Part shown: positions 13,241 to 27,019 of the stretch, in pieces | Numbering within the stretch: position 1 is the stretch's first letter | How the letters are laid out: each line of letters opens with the position of its first letter | NCBI RefSeq assembly: GCF_051020975.1 | Contig: NW_027478169.1 | Location: forward strand, 7,254,001 to 7,318,000 | From: Osmia lignaria lignaria | Lineage: Eukaryota > Arthropoda > Insecta > Hymenoptera > Megachilidae | Direction of reading: 5' to 3' | DNA: 64,000 nt | Notes under the pieces: model-generated | Told to the model about the DNA's origin: nothing | Databases searched by the model: none | Seen by the model: the letters and a program-made list of their open reading frames with translations, nothing else | Translations under genes and position numbers: made by a program

Positions 13241-16200
13241 AAATGTTAAGAGACCTTTTTTGTAGAGAATTAAGTTTCCTACTTTTTATGTTCTATGATA
13301 TTTTTTGATCAGATGCGTAGTTCTCGAGATATATCAAGATATTTAAAAGTTCCGAAGCCGCACCAACATAATAGAGATACAGAAACACCGTGGCCCCTTT
13401 CTTTGAGATAACTCTGCACTAGTGCGAGCCGCAAATGCCACTTCCAGCTTGGCTGTGCAGAAGAAGCACAACAAGAAGAAGAAATATCTCGAAATATGTC
13501 CGTCAGGCACCTTCCCTTGAGATAAATCTGCAAATATCTCGGAAACGAAGCGAGCTAAGGCAAAATGTTAAGAGACCTTTTTTGTAGAGAATTAAGTTTC
13601 CTACTTTTTATGTTGTATGATATTTTTCGAGCAGATGCGTAGTTCTCGAGATATATCAAGATATTTAAAAGTTCCGAAGCCGCACCAACATAATAGAGAT
13701 ACAGAAACACCGTGGCCCATTTCTGTGAGATAACTCTGCACTATTGCGAGCTGCAAATGCCAGTTCCAGCTTAGCTGTGCAGAAGAAGCACAACAAGAAC
13801 GAGAAATATCTCGGAATATGTCCGTCAGGCCCCTTCCCTTGAGCTAAATCTGCAAATATATCGGAAACGAAGCGAGCTATGGCAAAATGTTAAGATACCT
13901 TTTTTGTAGAGAATTAAGTTTCCTAGTTTTACGTTCTATGATATTTTTTGATCAGATGCGTAGTTCTCGAGATATATCAAGATATTTAAAAGTTCCGAAG
14001 CTGCACCAACATAATAGAGGTACAGAAACACCGTGGCCTCTTTCTCTGAGATAACTCTGCACTATTGCGAGCTGCAAATGCCACTTCCAGCTTAGCTGTG
14101 CAGCAGAAGAACAACAAGAAGAAGAAATATCTCGAAATATGTCCGTCAGGCACCTTCCCTTGAGCTATATCTGCAAATATCTCGGAAACGATGCGAGCTA
14201 TGGCAAAATCTTAAGAGACCTTTTTTGTAGAGAATTAAGTTTCCTACTATTCATGTTGTATGAGGTTTTTTTGATCAGATGCTTAGTTTTCGAGATATAT
14301 CATGATATTTAAAAGTTCCGAAGCCGCACCAGCATAATAGAGATACAGAAACACCGTCGCCCCTTTCTGTGAGATAACTCTGCACTATTGCGAGCTGCAA
14401 ATGCCAGTTCCAGCTTAGCTGTGCAGAAGAAGCACAACAAGAACGAGAAATATCTCGGAATATGTCCGTCAAGCCCCTTCCCTTGAGCTAAATCTGCAAA
14501 TATCTCGGAAACGAAGCGAGCTATGGCAAAATGTTAAGAGACCTTTTTTGTAGAGAATTAAGTTTCCTACTTTTTATGTTGTATGATATTTTTTGATCAG
14601 ATGCGTAGTTCTCGAGATATATCGAGATATTCAAAAGATCCGAAGCCGCACCAACATAATAGAGATACAGAAACACCGTGGCCCCTTTCTTTGAGATAAC
14701 TCTGCACTATTGCGAGCTGCAAATGCCACTTCCAGCTTAGCTGTGCAGAAGAAGAACAACAAGAAGAAGAAATATCTCGAAATATGTCCGTCAGGCCCCT
14801 TCCCTTGAGATAAATCTGCAAATATCTCGGAAACGAAGCGAGCTATGACAAAATGTTAAGAGACCTTTTTTGTAGAGAATTAAGTTTCCTACTTTTTATG
14901 TTCTATGATATTTTTTGATCAGATGCGTAGTTCTCGAGATATATCAAGATATTTAAAAGTTCCGAAGCCGCACCAACATAATAGAGATACAGAAACACCG
15001 TGGCCCCCTTCTTTGAGATAACTCTGCACTATTGCGAGCTGCAAATGCCACTTCCAGCTTAGCTGTGCAGAAGAAGAACAACAAGAAGAAGAAATATCTC
15101 GAAATATGTCCGTCAGGCCCCTTCCCTTGAGATATATCTGCAAATATCTCGGAAACGAAGCGAGCTATGGCAAAATGTTAAGAGACCTTTTTTGTAGAGA
15201 ATTAAGTTTCCTAGTTTTACGTTCTATGATATTTTTTGATCAGATGCGTAGTTCTCGAGATATATCAAGATATTTAAAAGTTCCGAAGCTGCACCAACAT
15301 AATAGAGGTACAGAAACACCGTGGCCTCTTTCTCTGAGATAACTCTGCACTATTGCGAGCTGCAAATGCCACTTCCAGCTTAGCTGTGCAGAAGAAGAAC
15401 AACAAGAAGAAGAAATATCTCGAAATATGTCCGTCAGGCACCTTCCCTTGAGATAAATCTGCAAATATCTCGGAAACGAAGCGAGCTATAGCAAAATGTT
15501 AAGATACCTTTTTTGTAGAGAATTATGTTTCATACAATTTACGTTCTATGATATTTTTTGATCAGATGCCTGGTTTTCGAGATATATCGAGATATTTAAA
15601 AGTTCCGAAGCCGCACCAACACAATAAAGATACACAAACACCGTGGCCTCTTTCTTTGAAATAACTCTGCACTATTCCGAGCTGCAAATGCCACTTCCAG
15701 CTTAGCTGTGCAGAAGAAGAACAGCAAGAAGAAGAAATATCTCGAAATATGTCCGTCAGGCCCCTTCCCTTGAGCTATATCTGCAAATATCTCGGAAACG
15801 ATGCGAGCTATGGTAAAATCTTAAGAGACCTTTTTTGTAGAGAATTAAGTTCCCTACTATTCATGTTGTATGAGGTTTTTTTGATCAGATGCTTAGTTTT
15901 CGAGATATATCATGATATTTAAAAGTTCCGAAGCCGCACCAACATAATAGAGATACAGAAACACCGTCGCCCCTTTCTGTGAGATAACTCTGCACTATTG
16001 CGAGCAGCAAATGCCAGTTCCAGCTTAGCTGTGCAGAAGAAGCACAACAAGATCAAGAAATATCTCGGAATATGTACGTCAGGCCCCTTCCCTTGAGATA
16101 TATCTGCAAATATCTCGGAAACGAAACGAGCTATGGCAAAATGTTAAGAGACCTTTTTTGTAGAGAATTATGTTTCCTACAATTTATGTTCTATGATATT

Positions 16201-17125
16201 TTTTGATCAGAAGCGTAGTTTTCGAGATATATCGAGATATTCAAAAGATCCGAAGCCGCACTAACATAATAGAGATACAGAAACACCGTGGCCCCTTTCT
16301 TTGAGATAACTCTGCACTATTGCGAGCTGCAAATGCCACTTCCAGCTTAGCTGTGCAGAAGAAGAACAACAAGGAGAAGAAATATCTCGATATATGTCCG
16401 TCAGGCACCTTCCCTTGAGATAAATCTGCAAATATCTCGGAAACGAAGCGAGCTATAGCAAAATGTTAAGATACCTTTTTTGTAGAGAATTATGTTTCCT
16501 ACAATTTACGTTTTATGATATTTTTTGATCAGATGCGTGGTTTTCGAGATATATCGAGATATTTAAAAGTTCCGAAGCCGCACCAACATAATAAAGATAC
16601 ACAAACACCGTGGCATCTTTCTTTGAAATAACTCTGCACTATTGCGCGCTGCAAATGCCACTTCAAGCTTAGCTGTGCAGAAGAAGAACAACAAGAAGAA
16701 GAAATATCTCGAAATATGTCCGTCAGGCACCTTCCCTTGAGATAAATCTGCAAATATCTCGGAAACGAAGCGAGCTATGGCAAAATGTTAAGAGACCGTT
16801 CTTGTAGAGAATTAAGTTTCCTACTTTTTATGTAGTATGATATTTTTTGATCAGATGCGTAGTTCCCGAGGTATATCAAGATACTTACAAGTTCCGAAGC
16901 CACACCAACATAACAGAGATACAGAAACACCGTGGCCCCTTTCTTTGAGATAACTCTGCACTAGTGCGAGCCGCAAATGCCACTTCCAGCATAGCTGTGC
17001 AGAAGAAGAACAACAAGAAGAAGAAATATCTCGAAATATGTCCGTCAGGCCCCATCCCTTGAGCTAAATCTGCAAATATCTCGGAAACGATCCGAGCTAT
17101 GGCAAAATGTTGAGAGACCTTTTTT

Positions 17126-17146
17126 GTAGGAAATTAAGTTTCCTAC
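17126..17146 (+). repeat. GTAGGAAA/TTTCCTAC perfect palindrome of the older subfamily
   Basis: Arms GTAGGAAA (17126-17133) and TTTCCTAC (17139-17146) are perfectly complementary around TTAAG. Further perfect copies start at 17448, 18414, 18736 (loop TTATG), 19701, 20345, 20989 (loop TCAAG), 21311, 21633, 43721, 45009 and 48872. A copy at 21955 has a broken right arm. The majority form reads GTAGAGAA and mismatches the arm. All perfect copies I found lie in block 2, block 4, or at their edge. Confidence 0.8.
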
Positions 17147-20100
17147 TATTTATGACCTATGATATTTTTTGATCAGATGCGCAGTCTTCGAGATATATCG
17201 AGATATTTAAAAGTTCCGAAGCCGCACCAACATAATAAAGATACAGAAACACCGTGGATCCTTTCTTTAAGATAACTCTGCACTATTGCGGGCTGGAAAT
17301 GCCACTTCCAGCTTAGCTGTGCTGAAGAGGAACAACAAGAAGAAGAAATATCTCGAAATATGTCCGTCAGGCCCCTTCCTTTGAGCTAAATCTGCAAATA
17401 TCTTGGAAACGATGCGAGCTATGGCAAAATGTTGAGAGACCTTTTTTGTAGGAAATTAAGTTTCCTACTATTTATGATCTATGATATTTTTTGATCAGAT
17501 GCGTAGTTTTCGAGATATATCATGATATTTAAAAGTTCCGAAGCCGCACCAACATAATAGAGATACAGAAACACCGTGGCCCCTTTCTGTGACATAACTC
17601 TGCACTATTGCGAGCTGCAAATGCCAGTTCCAGCTTAGCTGTGCGGAAGAAGCACAACAAGAACAAGAAATATCTCGGAATATGTCCGTCAGGCCCCTTC
17701 CCTTGAGCTATATCTGCAAATATCTCGGAAACGATGCCGGCTATGGCAAAATGTTAAGAGACCTTTTTTGTAGAGAATTACGTTTCCTACTTTTTATGTT
17801 CTATGATATTTTTTGATCAGATGCGTAGTTCTCGAGATATATCAAGATATTTAAAAGTTCCGAAGCCGCACCAACATAATAGAGATACAGAAACACCGTG
17901 GCCCCTTTCTGTGAGATAACTCTGCACTATTGCGAGCTGCAAATGCCACTTCCAGCTTAGCTGTGCAGAAGAAGCACAACAAGAACAAGAAATATCTCGG
18001 AATATGTCCGTCAGGCCCCTTCCCTTGAGATATATCTGCAAATATCTCTCAAACGATGCGAGCTATGGCAAAATGTTAGGTGACCTTTTTTGTAGAGAAT
18101 TAAGTTTTCTACTTTTTATGTTCTATGATATTTTTTGATCAGATGCGCAGTCTTCGAGATATATCGAGATATTTAAAAGTTCCGAAGCCGCACCAACATA
18201 ATAAAGATACAGAAACACCGTGGATCCTTTCTTTGAGATAACTCTGCACTATTGCGGGCTGGAAATGCCACTTCCAGCTTAGCTGTGCTGAAGAGGAACA
18301 ACAAGAAGAAGAAATATCTCGAAATATGTCCGTCAGGCCCCTTCCTTTGAGCTATATCTGCAAATATCTCGGAAACGATGCGAGCTATGGCAAAATGTTG
18401 AGAGACCTTTTTTGTAGGAAATTAAGTTTCCTACTATTTATGATCTATGATATTTTTTGATTAGATGCGTAGTTTTCGAGATATATCATGATATTTAAAA
18501 GTTCCGAAGCCGCACCAACATAATAGAGATACAGAAACACCGTGGCCCCTTTCTTTGAGATAACTCTGCACTATTGCGGGCTGGAAATGCCACTTCCAGC
18601 TTAGCTGTGCTGAAGAGGAACAACAAGAAGAAGAAATATCTCGAAATATGTCCGTCAGGCCCCTTCCCTTGAATTATATCTGCAAATATCTTGGAAACGA
18701 TGCGAGCCATGGTAAAATGTTAAGAGACCTTTTTTGTAGGAAATTATGTTTCCTACAATTTGTTTTCTATGATATTTTTTGATCAGATGCGTAGTTTTCG
18801 AGATATATCTAGATATTTAAAAGTTCCGAATCCGTACCAACATAATAAAGATACATAAACACCGTGGCCTCTTTCTTTGAAATAACTCTGCACTATTCCG
18901 AGCCGCAAATGCCACTTCCAGCTTAGCTGTGCAGAAGAAGAACAACAAGAAGAAGAAATATCTCGAAATATGTCCGTCAGGCCCCTTCACTTGAGCTACA
19001 TCTGCAAATATCTCGCAAACGATGCGACTATGGCAAAATGTTAAGACACCTTTTTTGTAGAGAATTAAGTTTACTACTTTTTATGTTCTATGATATTTTT
19101 TGATCAGATGCGCAGTTCTCGAGATATATCAAGATACTTAAAAGTTCCGAAGCCGCACCAACATAATAGAGATACAGAAACACTGTGGCCCCTTTCATTG
19201 AGATAACTCTGCACTATTGCGAGCTGCAAATGCCACTTCCAGCTTAGCTGTGCTGAAGAAGCACAACAAGAACAAGAAATATCTCGGAATATGTCCGTCA
19301 GGCCCCTTCACTTGAGCTACATCTGCAAATATCTCGGAAACGATGCGAGCTATGGCAAGATGTTGAGAGACCTTTTTTGTAGAGAATTATGTTTTCTACA
19401 ATTTATGTTCTATGATATTTTTTGATCAGATGCGTAGTTTTCGGGATATATCGAGATATTCAAAAGTTCCGAAGCCGCACCAACATAGTAGAGATTCAGA
19501 AACACTGTGGCCCCTTTCATTGAGATAACTCTGCACTATTGCGAGCTGCAAATGCCACTTCCAGCTTAGCTGTGCAGAAGAAGCACAACAAGAACAAGAA
19601 ATATCTCGGAATATGTCCGTCAGGCTCCTTCCCTTGAGCTATATCTGCAAATATCTCGGAAACGATGCCGGCTATGGCAAAATGTTAAGAGACCTTTTTT
19701 GTAGGAAATTAAGTTTCCTACTATTTATGTTCTATGATATTTTTTGGTCAGATGCGTAGTTTTCGAGATATATCGAGATATTTAAAAGTTCCGAAGCCGC
19801 ACCAACATAATAAAGATACAGAAACACCGTGGATCCTTTCTTTGAGATAACTCTGCACTATTGCGGGCTGGAAATGCCACTTCCAGCTTAGCTGTGCTGA
19901 AGAGGAACAACAAGAAGAAGAAATATCTCGAAATATGTCCGTCAGGCCCCTTCCTTTGAGCTAAATCTGCAAATATCTCGGAAACGATGCCGGCTATGGC
20001 AAAATGTTAAGAGACCTTTTTTGTAGAGAATTACGTTTCCTACTTTTTATGTTCTATGATATTTTTTGGTCAGATGCGTAGTTTTCGAGATATATCGAGA

Positions 20101-21357
20101 TATTTAAAAGTTCCGAAGCCGCACCAACATAATAGAGATACAGAAACACCGTGGCCCCTTTCTTTGAGATAACTCTGCACTATTGCGAGCTGGAAATACC
20201 ACTTCCAGTTTAGCTGTGCAGAAGGAGAACAACAAGAAGAAGAAATAACTCCAAATATGTCAGTCAGGCCCCTTCCTTTGAGATAAATCGGCAAATATCT
20301 CGGAAACGATGCGAGCTGTGGCAAAATGTTGAGTGACCTTTGTTGTAGGAAATTAAGTTTCCTACTATTTATGTTCTATGATATTTTTTGATCAGATGCG
20401 TAGTTCTCGAGATATATCAAGATATTTAAAAGTTCCGAAGCCGCACCAACATAATAGAGATTCAGAAACACTGTGGCCCCTTTCATTGAGATAACTCTGC
20501 ACTATTGCGAGCTGCAAATGCCACTTCCAGCTTAGCTGTGCTGAAGAAGCACAACAAGAACAAGAAATATCTCGGAATATGTCCGTCAGGCCCCTTCACT
20601 TGAGCTACATCTGCAAATATCTCGGAAACGATGCGAGCTATGGGAAGATGTTGAGAGACCTTTTTTGTAGAGAATTATGTTTCCTACAATTTATGTTCTA
20701 TGATATTTTTTGATCAGATGCGTAGTTTTCGAGATATATCGAGATATTTAAAAGTTCCGAAGCCGCACCAACATAATAGAGATTCAGAAACACTGTGGCC
20801 CCTTTCATTGAGATAACTCTGCACTATTGCGAGCTGCAAATGCCACTTCCAGCTTAGCTGTGCTGAAGAGGAACAACAAGAAGAAGAAATATCTCGAAAT
20901 ATGTCCGTCAGGCCCCTTCCTTTGAGCTAAATCTGCAAATATCTCGGAAACGATGCGAGCTATGGCAAAATGTTGAGAGACCTTTTTTGTAGGAAATCAA
21001 GTTTCCTACTATTTATGTTCTATGATATTTTTTGATCAGATGCGTAGTTTTCGAGATATATCATGATATTTAAAAGTTCCGAAGCCGCACCAACATAATA
21101 CAGATACAGAAACACCGTGGCCCCTTTCTGTGACATAACTCTGCACTATTGCGAGCTGCAAATGCCAGTTCCAGCTTAGCTGTGCAGAAGAAGCACAACA
21201 AGAACAAGAAATATCTCGGAATATGTCCGTCAGGCTCCTTCCCTTGAGCTATATCTGCAAATATCTCGGAAACGATGCCGGCTATGGCCAAATGTTAAGA
21301 GACCTTTTTTGTAGGAAATTAAGTTTCCTACTATTTATGTTCTATCATATTTTTTGG

Positions 21358-22001
21358 TCAGATGCGTAGTTTTCGAGATATATCGAGATATTTAAAAGTT
21401 CCGAAGCCGCACCAACATAATAGAGATACAGAAACACCGTGGCCCCTTTCTTTGAGATAACTCTGCACTATTGCGAGCTGGAAATACCACTTCCAGTTTA
21501 GCTGTGCAGAAGAAGAACAACAAGAAGAAGAAATAACTCGAAATATGTCAGTCAGGCCCCTTCCTTTGAGATAAATCGGCAAATATCTCGGAAACGATGC
21601 GAGCTGTGGCAAAATGTTGAGTGACCTTTGTTGTAGGAAATTAAGTTTCCTACTATTTATGTTCTATCATATTTTTTGGTCAGATGCGTAGTTTTCGAGA
21701 TATATCGAGATATTTAAAAGTTCCGAAGCCGCACCAACATAATAGAGATACAGAAACACCGTGGCCCCTTTCTTTGAGATAACTCTGCACTATTGCGAGC
21801 TGGAAATACCACTTCCAGTTTAGCTGTGCAGAAGAAGAACAACAAGAAGAAGAAATAACTCGAAATATGTCAGTCAGGCCCCTTCCTTTGAGATAAATCG
21901 GCAAATATCTCGGAAACGATGCGAGCTGTGGCAAAATGTTGAGTGACCTTTGTTGTAGGAAATTAAGTGTCCTACTATTTATGTTCTATGATATTTTTTG
22001 A
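21358..22001 (+). repeat. Two adjacent near-identical monomers in the old block
   Basis: Monomers 21358 and 21680 agree through GGTCAG, GGAAATACC, AAATAACTCG, TGTCAGTCAGG and GCGAGCTGTGG. The monomer at 20070 is a close relative (offset 1288). This is a fresh duplication inside otherwise diverged sequence. Confidence 0.85.
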
Positions 22002-23287
22002 TCAGATGCGTAGTTCTCGAGATATATCAAGATATTTAAAAGTTCCGAAGCCGCACCAACATAATAGAGATTCAGAAACACTGTGGCCCCTTTCATTGAG
22101 ATAACTCTGCACTATTGCGGGCTGCAAATGCCACTTCCAGCTTAGCTGTGCTGAAGAAGCACAACAAGAACAAGAAATATCTCGGAATATGTCCGTCAGG
22201 CCCCTTCACTTGAGCTACATCTGCAAATATCTCGGAAACGATGCGAGCTATGGGAAGATGTTGAGAGACCTTTTTTGTAGAGAATTATGTTTCCTACAAT
22301 TTATGTTCTATGATATTTTTTGATCAGATGCGTAGTTTTCGAGATATATCGAGATATTTAAAAGTTCCGAAGCCGCACCAACATAATAGAGATTCAGAAA
22401 CACTGTGGCCCCTTTCATTGAGATAACTCTGCACTATTGCGAGCTGCAAATGCCACTTCCAGCTTAGCTGTGCAGAGGAAGAACAACAAGAAGAAGAAAT
22501 ATCTCGAAATATGTCCGTCAGGCCAGTTCCTTTGAGCTGAATCTGCAAATATCTCGGAAACGAAGCGAGCTATGGCAAAATGTTAAGAGACCTTTTTTGT
22601 AGAGATAAGTTTCCTACTTTTTATGTTCTATGATATTTTTTGATCAGATGCGTAGTTCTGGAGATATATCAAGATATTTAAAAGTTCCGAAGCCGCACCA
22701 ACATAATAGAGATACAGAAACACCGTGGCCCCTTTCTTTGAGATAACTCTGCACTATTGCTAGCGGTAAATGCCACTTCCAGCTTAGCTGTGCAGAAGAA
22801 GAACAACAAGAAGAAGAAATATCTCGAAATATGTCCGTCAGGCCCCTTCCCTTGAGATATATCTGCAAATATCTCGGAAACGAAGCGAGGTATGGCAAAA
22901 TGTTAAGAGACCTTTTTTGTAGAGAATTATGTTTCCTACAATTTATGTTGTATGATACTTTTTGATCAGATGCGTAGTTCTCGAGATATATCAAGATATT
23001 TAAAAGTTCCGAAGCCGCACCAACATAATAGAGATACAGAAACACCGTGGCCCCTTTCATTGAGATAAGTCTGCACTATTGCGAGCTGCAAATGCCACTT
23101 CCAGCATAGCTGTGCAGAAGAAGAACAACAAGAAGAAGAAATATCTCGAAATATGTCCGTCAGGCCCCTTCCCTTGAGATAAATCTGCAAATATCTCGGA
23201 AACGAAGAGAGCTATGGCAAAATGTTAAGAGACCATTTTTGTAGAGAATTACGTTTCCTACTTTTTATGTTCTATGATATTTTTTGA

Positions 23288-23439
23288 TCAGACGCGTAGT
23301 TCTCGAGATATATCAAGATATTTAAAAGTTCCGAAGCCGCACCAACATAATAGAGATACAGAAACACCGTGGCCCCTTTCTTTGAGATAACTCTGCACTA
23401 TTAAGTTTCCTACTTTTTATGTTCTATGATATTTTTTGA
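23288..23439 (+). repeat. 152-bp truncated monomer
   Basis: A 170-bp deletion joins CTGCACTATT to AAGTTTCC near 23402. ATT occurs at both ends of the lost segment. The head is AGACGCG with CTCGAG. Confidence 0.9.
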
Positions 23440-23746
23440 TCAGATGCGTAGTTCTCGAGATATATCAAGATATTTAAAAGTTCCGAAACCGCACCAACAT
23501 AATAGAGATACAGAAACACCGTGGCCCCTTTCTTTGAGATAACTCTGCACTAGTGCGAGCCGCAAATGCCACTTCCAGCTTAGCTGTGCAGAAGAAGAAA
23601 TATCTCGAAATATGTCCGTCAGGCCCCTTCCCTTGAGATAAATCTGCAAATATCTCGGAAACGAAGCGAGCTATGGCAAAATGTTAAGAGACCTTTTTTG
23701 TAGAGAATTAAGTTTCCTACTATTTATGTTCTATGATACTTTTTGA
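23440..23746 (+). repeat. 307-bp monomer (15-bp loss in triplet tract)
   Basis: The tract reads GCAGAAGAAGAAATATC, without the internal AACAACAAGAAGAAG. CCGAAACCGC is a linked variant. Confidence 0.9.
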
Positions 23747-24390
23747 TCAGATGCGTAGTTCTCGAGATATATCAAGATATTTAAAAGTTCCGAAGCCGCA
23801 CCAACATAATAGAGATACAGAAACACCGTGGCCCCTCTCTTTGAGATAACTCTGCACTATTGCGAGCTGCAAATGCCACTTCCAGCTTAGCTGTGCAGAG
23901 GAAGAACAACAAGAAGAAGAAATATCTCGAAATATGTCCGTCAGGCCAGTTCCTTTGAGCTGAATCTGCAAATATCTCGGAAACGAAGCGAGCTATGGCA
24001 AAATGTTAAGAGACGTTTTTTGTAGAGAATTATGTTTCCTACAATTTATGTTCTATGATATTTTTTGATCAGAAGCGTAGTTTTCGAGATATATCGAGAT
24101 ATTTAAAAGTTCCGAAGCCGCACCAACATAATAGAGATACAGAAACACCGTGGCCCCTTTCTTTGATATGACTCTGCACTAGTGCGAGCCGCAAATGCCA
24201 CTTCCAGCTTAGCTGTGCAGAAGAAGTACAACAAGAAGAAGAAATATCTCGAAATATGTCCGTCAGGCCCCTTCCCTTGAGATAAATCTGCAAATATCTC
24301 GGAAACGAAGCGAGCTATGGCAAAATGTTAAGAGACCATTTTTGTAGAGAATTACGTTTCCTACTTTTCATGTTCTATGATATTTTTTGA

Positions 24391-24542
24391 TCAGACGCGT
24401 AGTTCTCGAGATATATCAAGATATTTAAAAGTTCCGAAGCCGCACCAACATAATAGAGATACAGAAACACCGTGGCCCCTTTCTTTGAGATAACTCTGCA
24501 CTATTAAGTTTCCTACTTTTTATGTTCTATGATATTTTTTGA
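24391..24542 (+). repeat. 152-bp truncated monomer
   Basis: Same 170-bp deletion, junction near 24505, with the AGACGCG/CTCGAG head. It follows an AGTACAAC monomer (24069). Confidence 0.9.
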
Positions 24543-24864
24543 TCAGATGCGTAGTTCTCGAGATATATCAAGATATTTAAAAGTTCCGAAGCCGCACCAA
24601 CATAATAGAGATACAGAAACACCGCGGCCCCTCTCTTTGAGATAACTCTGCACTATTGCGAGCTGGAAATGCCACTTCCAGTTTAGCTGTGCAGAAGAAG
24701 AACAACAAGAAGAAGAAATATCTCGAAATATGTCCGTTAGGCCCCTTCCCTTGAGATAAATCTGCAAATATCTCGGAAACGAAGCGAGCTATGGCAAAAT
24801 GTTAAGAGACGTTTTTTGTAGAGAATTAAGTTTCCTACATTTTATGTTCTATGATATTTTTTGA

Positions 24865-25187
24865 TCAGATGCGTAGTTCTCGAGATATATCAAGATATTT
24901 AAAAGTTCCGAAGCCGCACCAACAATAATAGAGATACAGAAACACCGTGGCCCCTTTCATTGAGATAACTCTGCACTATTGCGACCTGGAAATGCAACTT
25001 CCAGTTTAGCTGTGCAGAAGAAGAACAACAAGAAGAAGAAATATCTCGAAATATGTCTGTCAGGCCCCTTCCCTTGAGATATATCTGCAAATATCTCGGA
25101 AACGAAGCGAGCTATGGCAAAATGTTAAGAGACCTTTTTTGTAGAGAATTAAGTTTCCTACTTTTTATGTTCTATGATATTTTTTGA
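24865..25187 (+). repeat. 323-bp monomer (1-bp insertion)
   Basis: CAACATAATAG reads CAACAATAATAG. GCGACCTGG and ATGTCTGTCAGG are linked variants. Confidence 0.88.
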
Positions 25188-25509
25188 TCAGATGCGTAGT
25201 TCTCGAGATATATCAAGATATTTAAAAGTTCCGAAGCCGCACCAACATAATAGAGATACAGAAACACCGTGGCCCCTTTCTTTGAGATAACTCTGCACTA
25301 GTGCGAGCCGCAAATGCCACTTCCAGCTTAGCTGTGCAGAAGAAGAACAACACGAAGAAGAAATATCTCGAAATATGTCCGTCAGGCCCCTTCCCTTGAG
25401 ATAAATCTGCAAATATCTCGGAAACGAAGGGAGCTATGGCAAAATGTTAAGAGACCTTTTTTGTAGAGAATTAAGTTTCCTACTTTTTATGTTCTATGAT
25501 ATTTTTTGA

Positions 25510-26797
25510 TCAGATGCGTAGTTCTCGAGATATATCAAGATATTTAAAAGTTCCGAAGCCGCACCAACATAATAGAAATACAGAAACACCGTGGCCCCTT
25601 TCTTTGAGATAACTCTGCACTATTGCGAGCTGCAAATGCCACTTCCAGCTTAGCTGTGCAGAAGAAGAACAACAAGAAGAAGAAATATCTCGAAACATGT
25701 CCGTCAGGCCCCTTCCCTTGAGATATATCTGCAAATATCTCGGAAACGAAGCGAGCTATGGCAAAATGTTAAGAGACCTTTTTTGTAGAGAATTATGTTT
25801 CCTACAATTTATGTTCTATGATATTTTTTGATCAGAAGCGTAGTTATCGAGATATATCGAGGTATTTAAAAGTTCCGAAGCTGCACCACCATAATAGAGA
25901 TACAGAAACACCGTGGCCCCTTTCTTTGAGATAACTCTGCACTAGTGCGAGCCGCAAATGCCACTTCCAGCTTAGCTGTGCAGAAGAAGAACAACAAGAA
26001 GAAGAAATATCTCGAAATATGTCCGTCAGGCCCCTTCCCTTGAGATAAATCTGCAAATATCTCGGAAACGAAGCGAGCTATGACAAAATGTTCAGAGACC
26101 TTGTTTGTAGAGAATTAAGTTTCCTACTTTTTATGTTCTATGATATTTTTTGATCAGATGCGTAGTTCTCGAGATATATCAAGATATTTAAAAGTTCCGA
26201 AGCCGCACCAACATAATAGAAATACAGAAACACCGTGGCCCCTTTCTTTGAGATAACTCTGCACTATTGCGAGCTGCAAATGCCACTTCCAGCTTAGCTG
26301 TGCAGAAGAAGAACAACAAGAAGAAGAAATATCTCGAAACATGTCCGTCAGGCCCCTTCCCTTGAGATATATCTGCAAATGTCTCGGAAACGAAGCGAGC
26401 TATGGCAAAATGTTAAGAGACCTTTTTTGTAGAGAATTATGTTTCCTACAATTTATGTTCTATGATATTTTTTGATCAGAAGCGTAGTTATCGAGATATA
26501 TCGAGGTATTTAAAAGTTCCGAAGCTGCACCACCATAATAGAGATACAGAAACACCGTGGCCCCTTTCTTTGAGATAACTCTGCACTAGTGCGAGCCGCA
26601 AACGCCACTTCCAGCTTAGCTGTGCAGAAGAAGAACAACAAGAAGAAGAAATATCTCGAAATATGTCCGTCAGGCCCCTTCCCTTGAGATAAATCTGCAA
26701 ATATCTCGGAAACGAAGCGAGCTATGACAAAATGTTAAGAGACCTTTTTTGTAGAGAATTAAGTTTCCTACTTTTTATGTTCTATGATATTTTTTGA
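25510..26797 (+). repeat. Dimer (644 bp) tandem duplication
   Basis: Monomers 25510 and 25832 recur at 26154 and 26476. Shared private variants are GAAATACAG and CGAAACATGTCC in the first unit, and TTATCGAG, CGAGGTATTT and CACCACCATAATAG in the second. A related but older dimer follows at 26798 and 27120. Confidence 0.88.
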
Positions 26798-27019
26798 TCA
26801 GATGCGTAGTTCTCGAGATATATCAAGATATTTAAAAGTTCCGAAGCCGCACCAACATAATAGAGATACAGAAACACCGTGGCCCCGTTCTTTGAGATAA
26901 CTCTGCACTATTGCGAGCTGCAAATGCCACTTCCAGCTTAGCTGTGCAGAAGAAGAACAACAAGAAGAAGAAATATCTCGAAATATGTCCGTCAGGCCCC
27001 TTCCCTTGAGATAAATCTG

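Larger units (their letters stand above)
1..13308 (+). repeat. Block 1: 41 monomers with recent multi-monomer duplications
   Basis: Starts are 110 to 2042 every 322 bp, then 2363, 2685 and on to 8481, then 8802, 9123 and on to 12987. Three monomers (2042, 8481, 8802) are 321 bp because CCACTTCC reads CCATTCC. Typical marks are CCCCATCCC before the GAGATAAATC box, AAACGTTAAG, and a recurring monomer with GCTGCACC, GAGGTACAG and GGCCTCTT. Long near-identical segments repeat within the block. Confidence 0.85.
13309..22643 (+). repeat. Block 2: 29 older, diverged monomers
   Basis: Monomers here carry many private changes: AGCACAACAAGAAC tracts, ATCTCGGAATATG, GAAACGATGCG, TGCTGAAGAGG, TCATGATATTT heads and the GTAGGAAA palindrome. 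Few share long identical stretches, except the pair at 21358 and 21680 (also close to 20070). Small indels at 13921, 14262, 15210, 19028 and 22604 keep lengths within 320-323 bp. Three copies (17173, 18139, 19748) carry a GGATCC (BamHI) site. High divergence suggests this part has escaped recent homogenisation. Confidence 0.8.

Noticed and set aside
23288..23439. 152-bp units as a separate satellite family
   Set aside because: They are the ordinary monomer with one internal 170-bp deletion; both flanks align fully.
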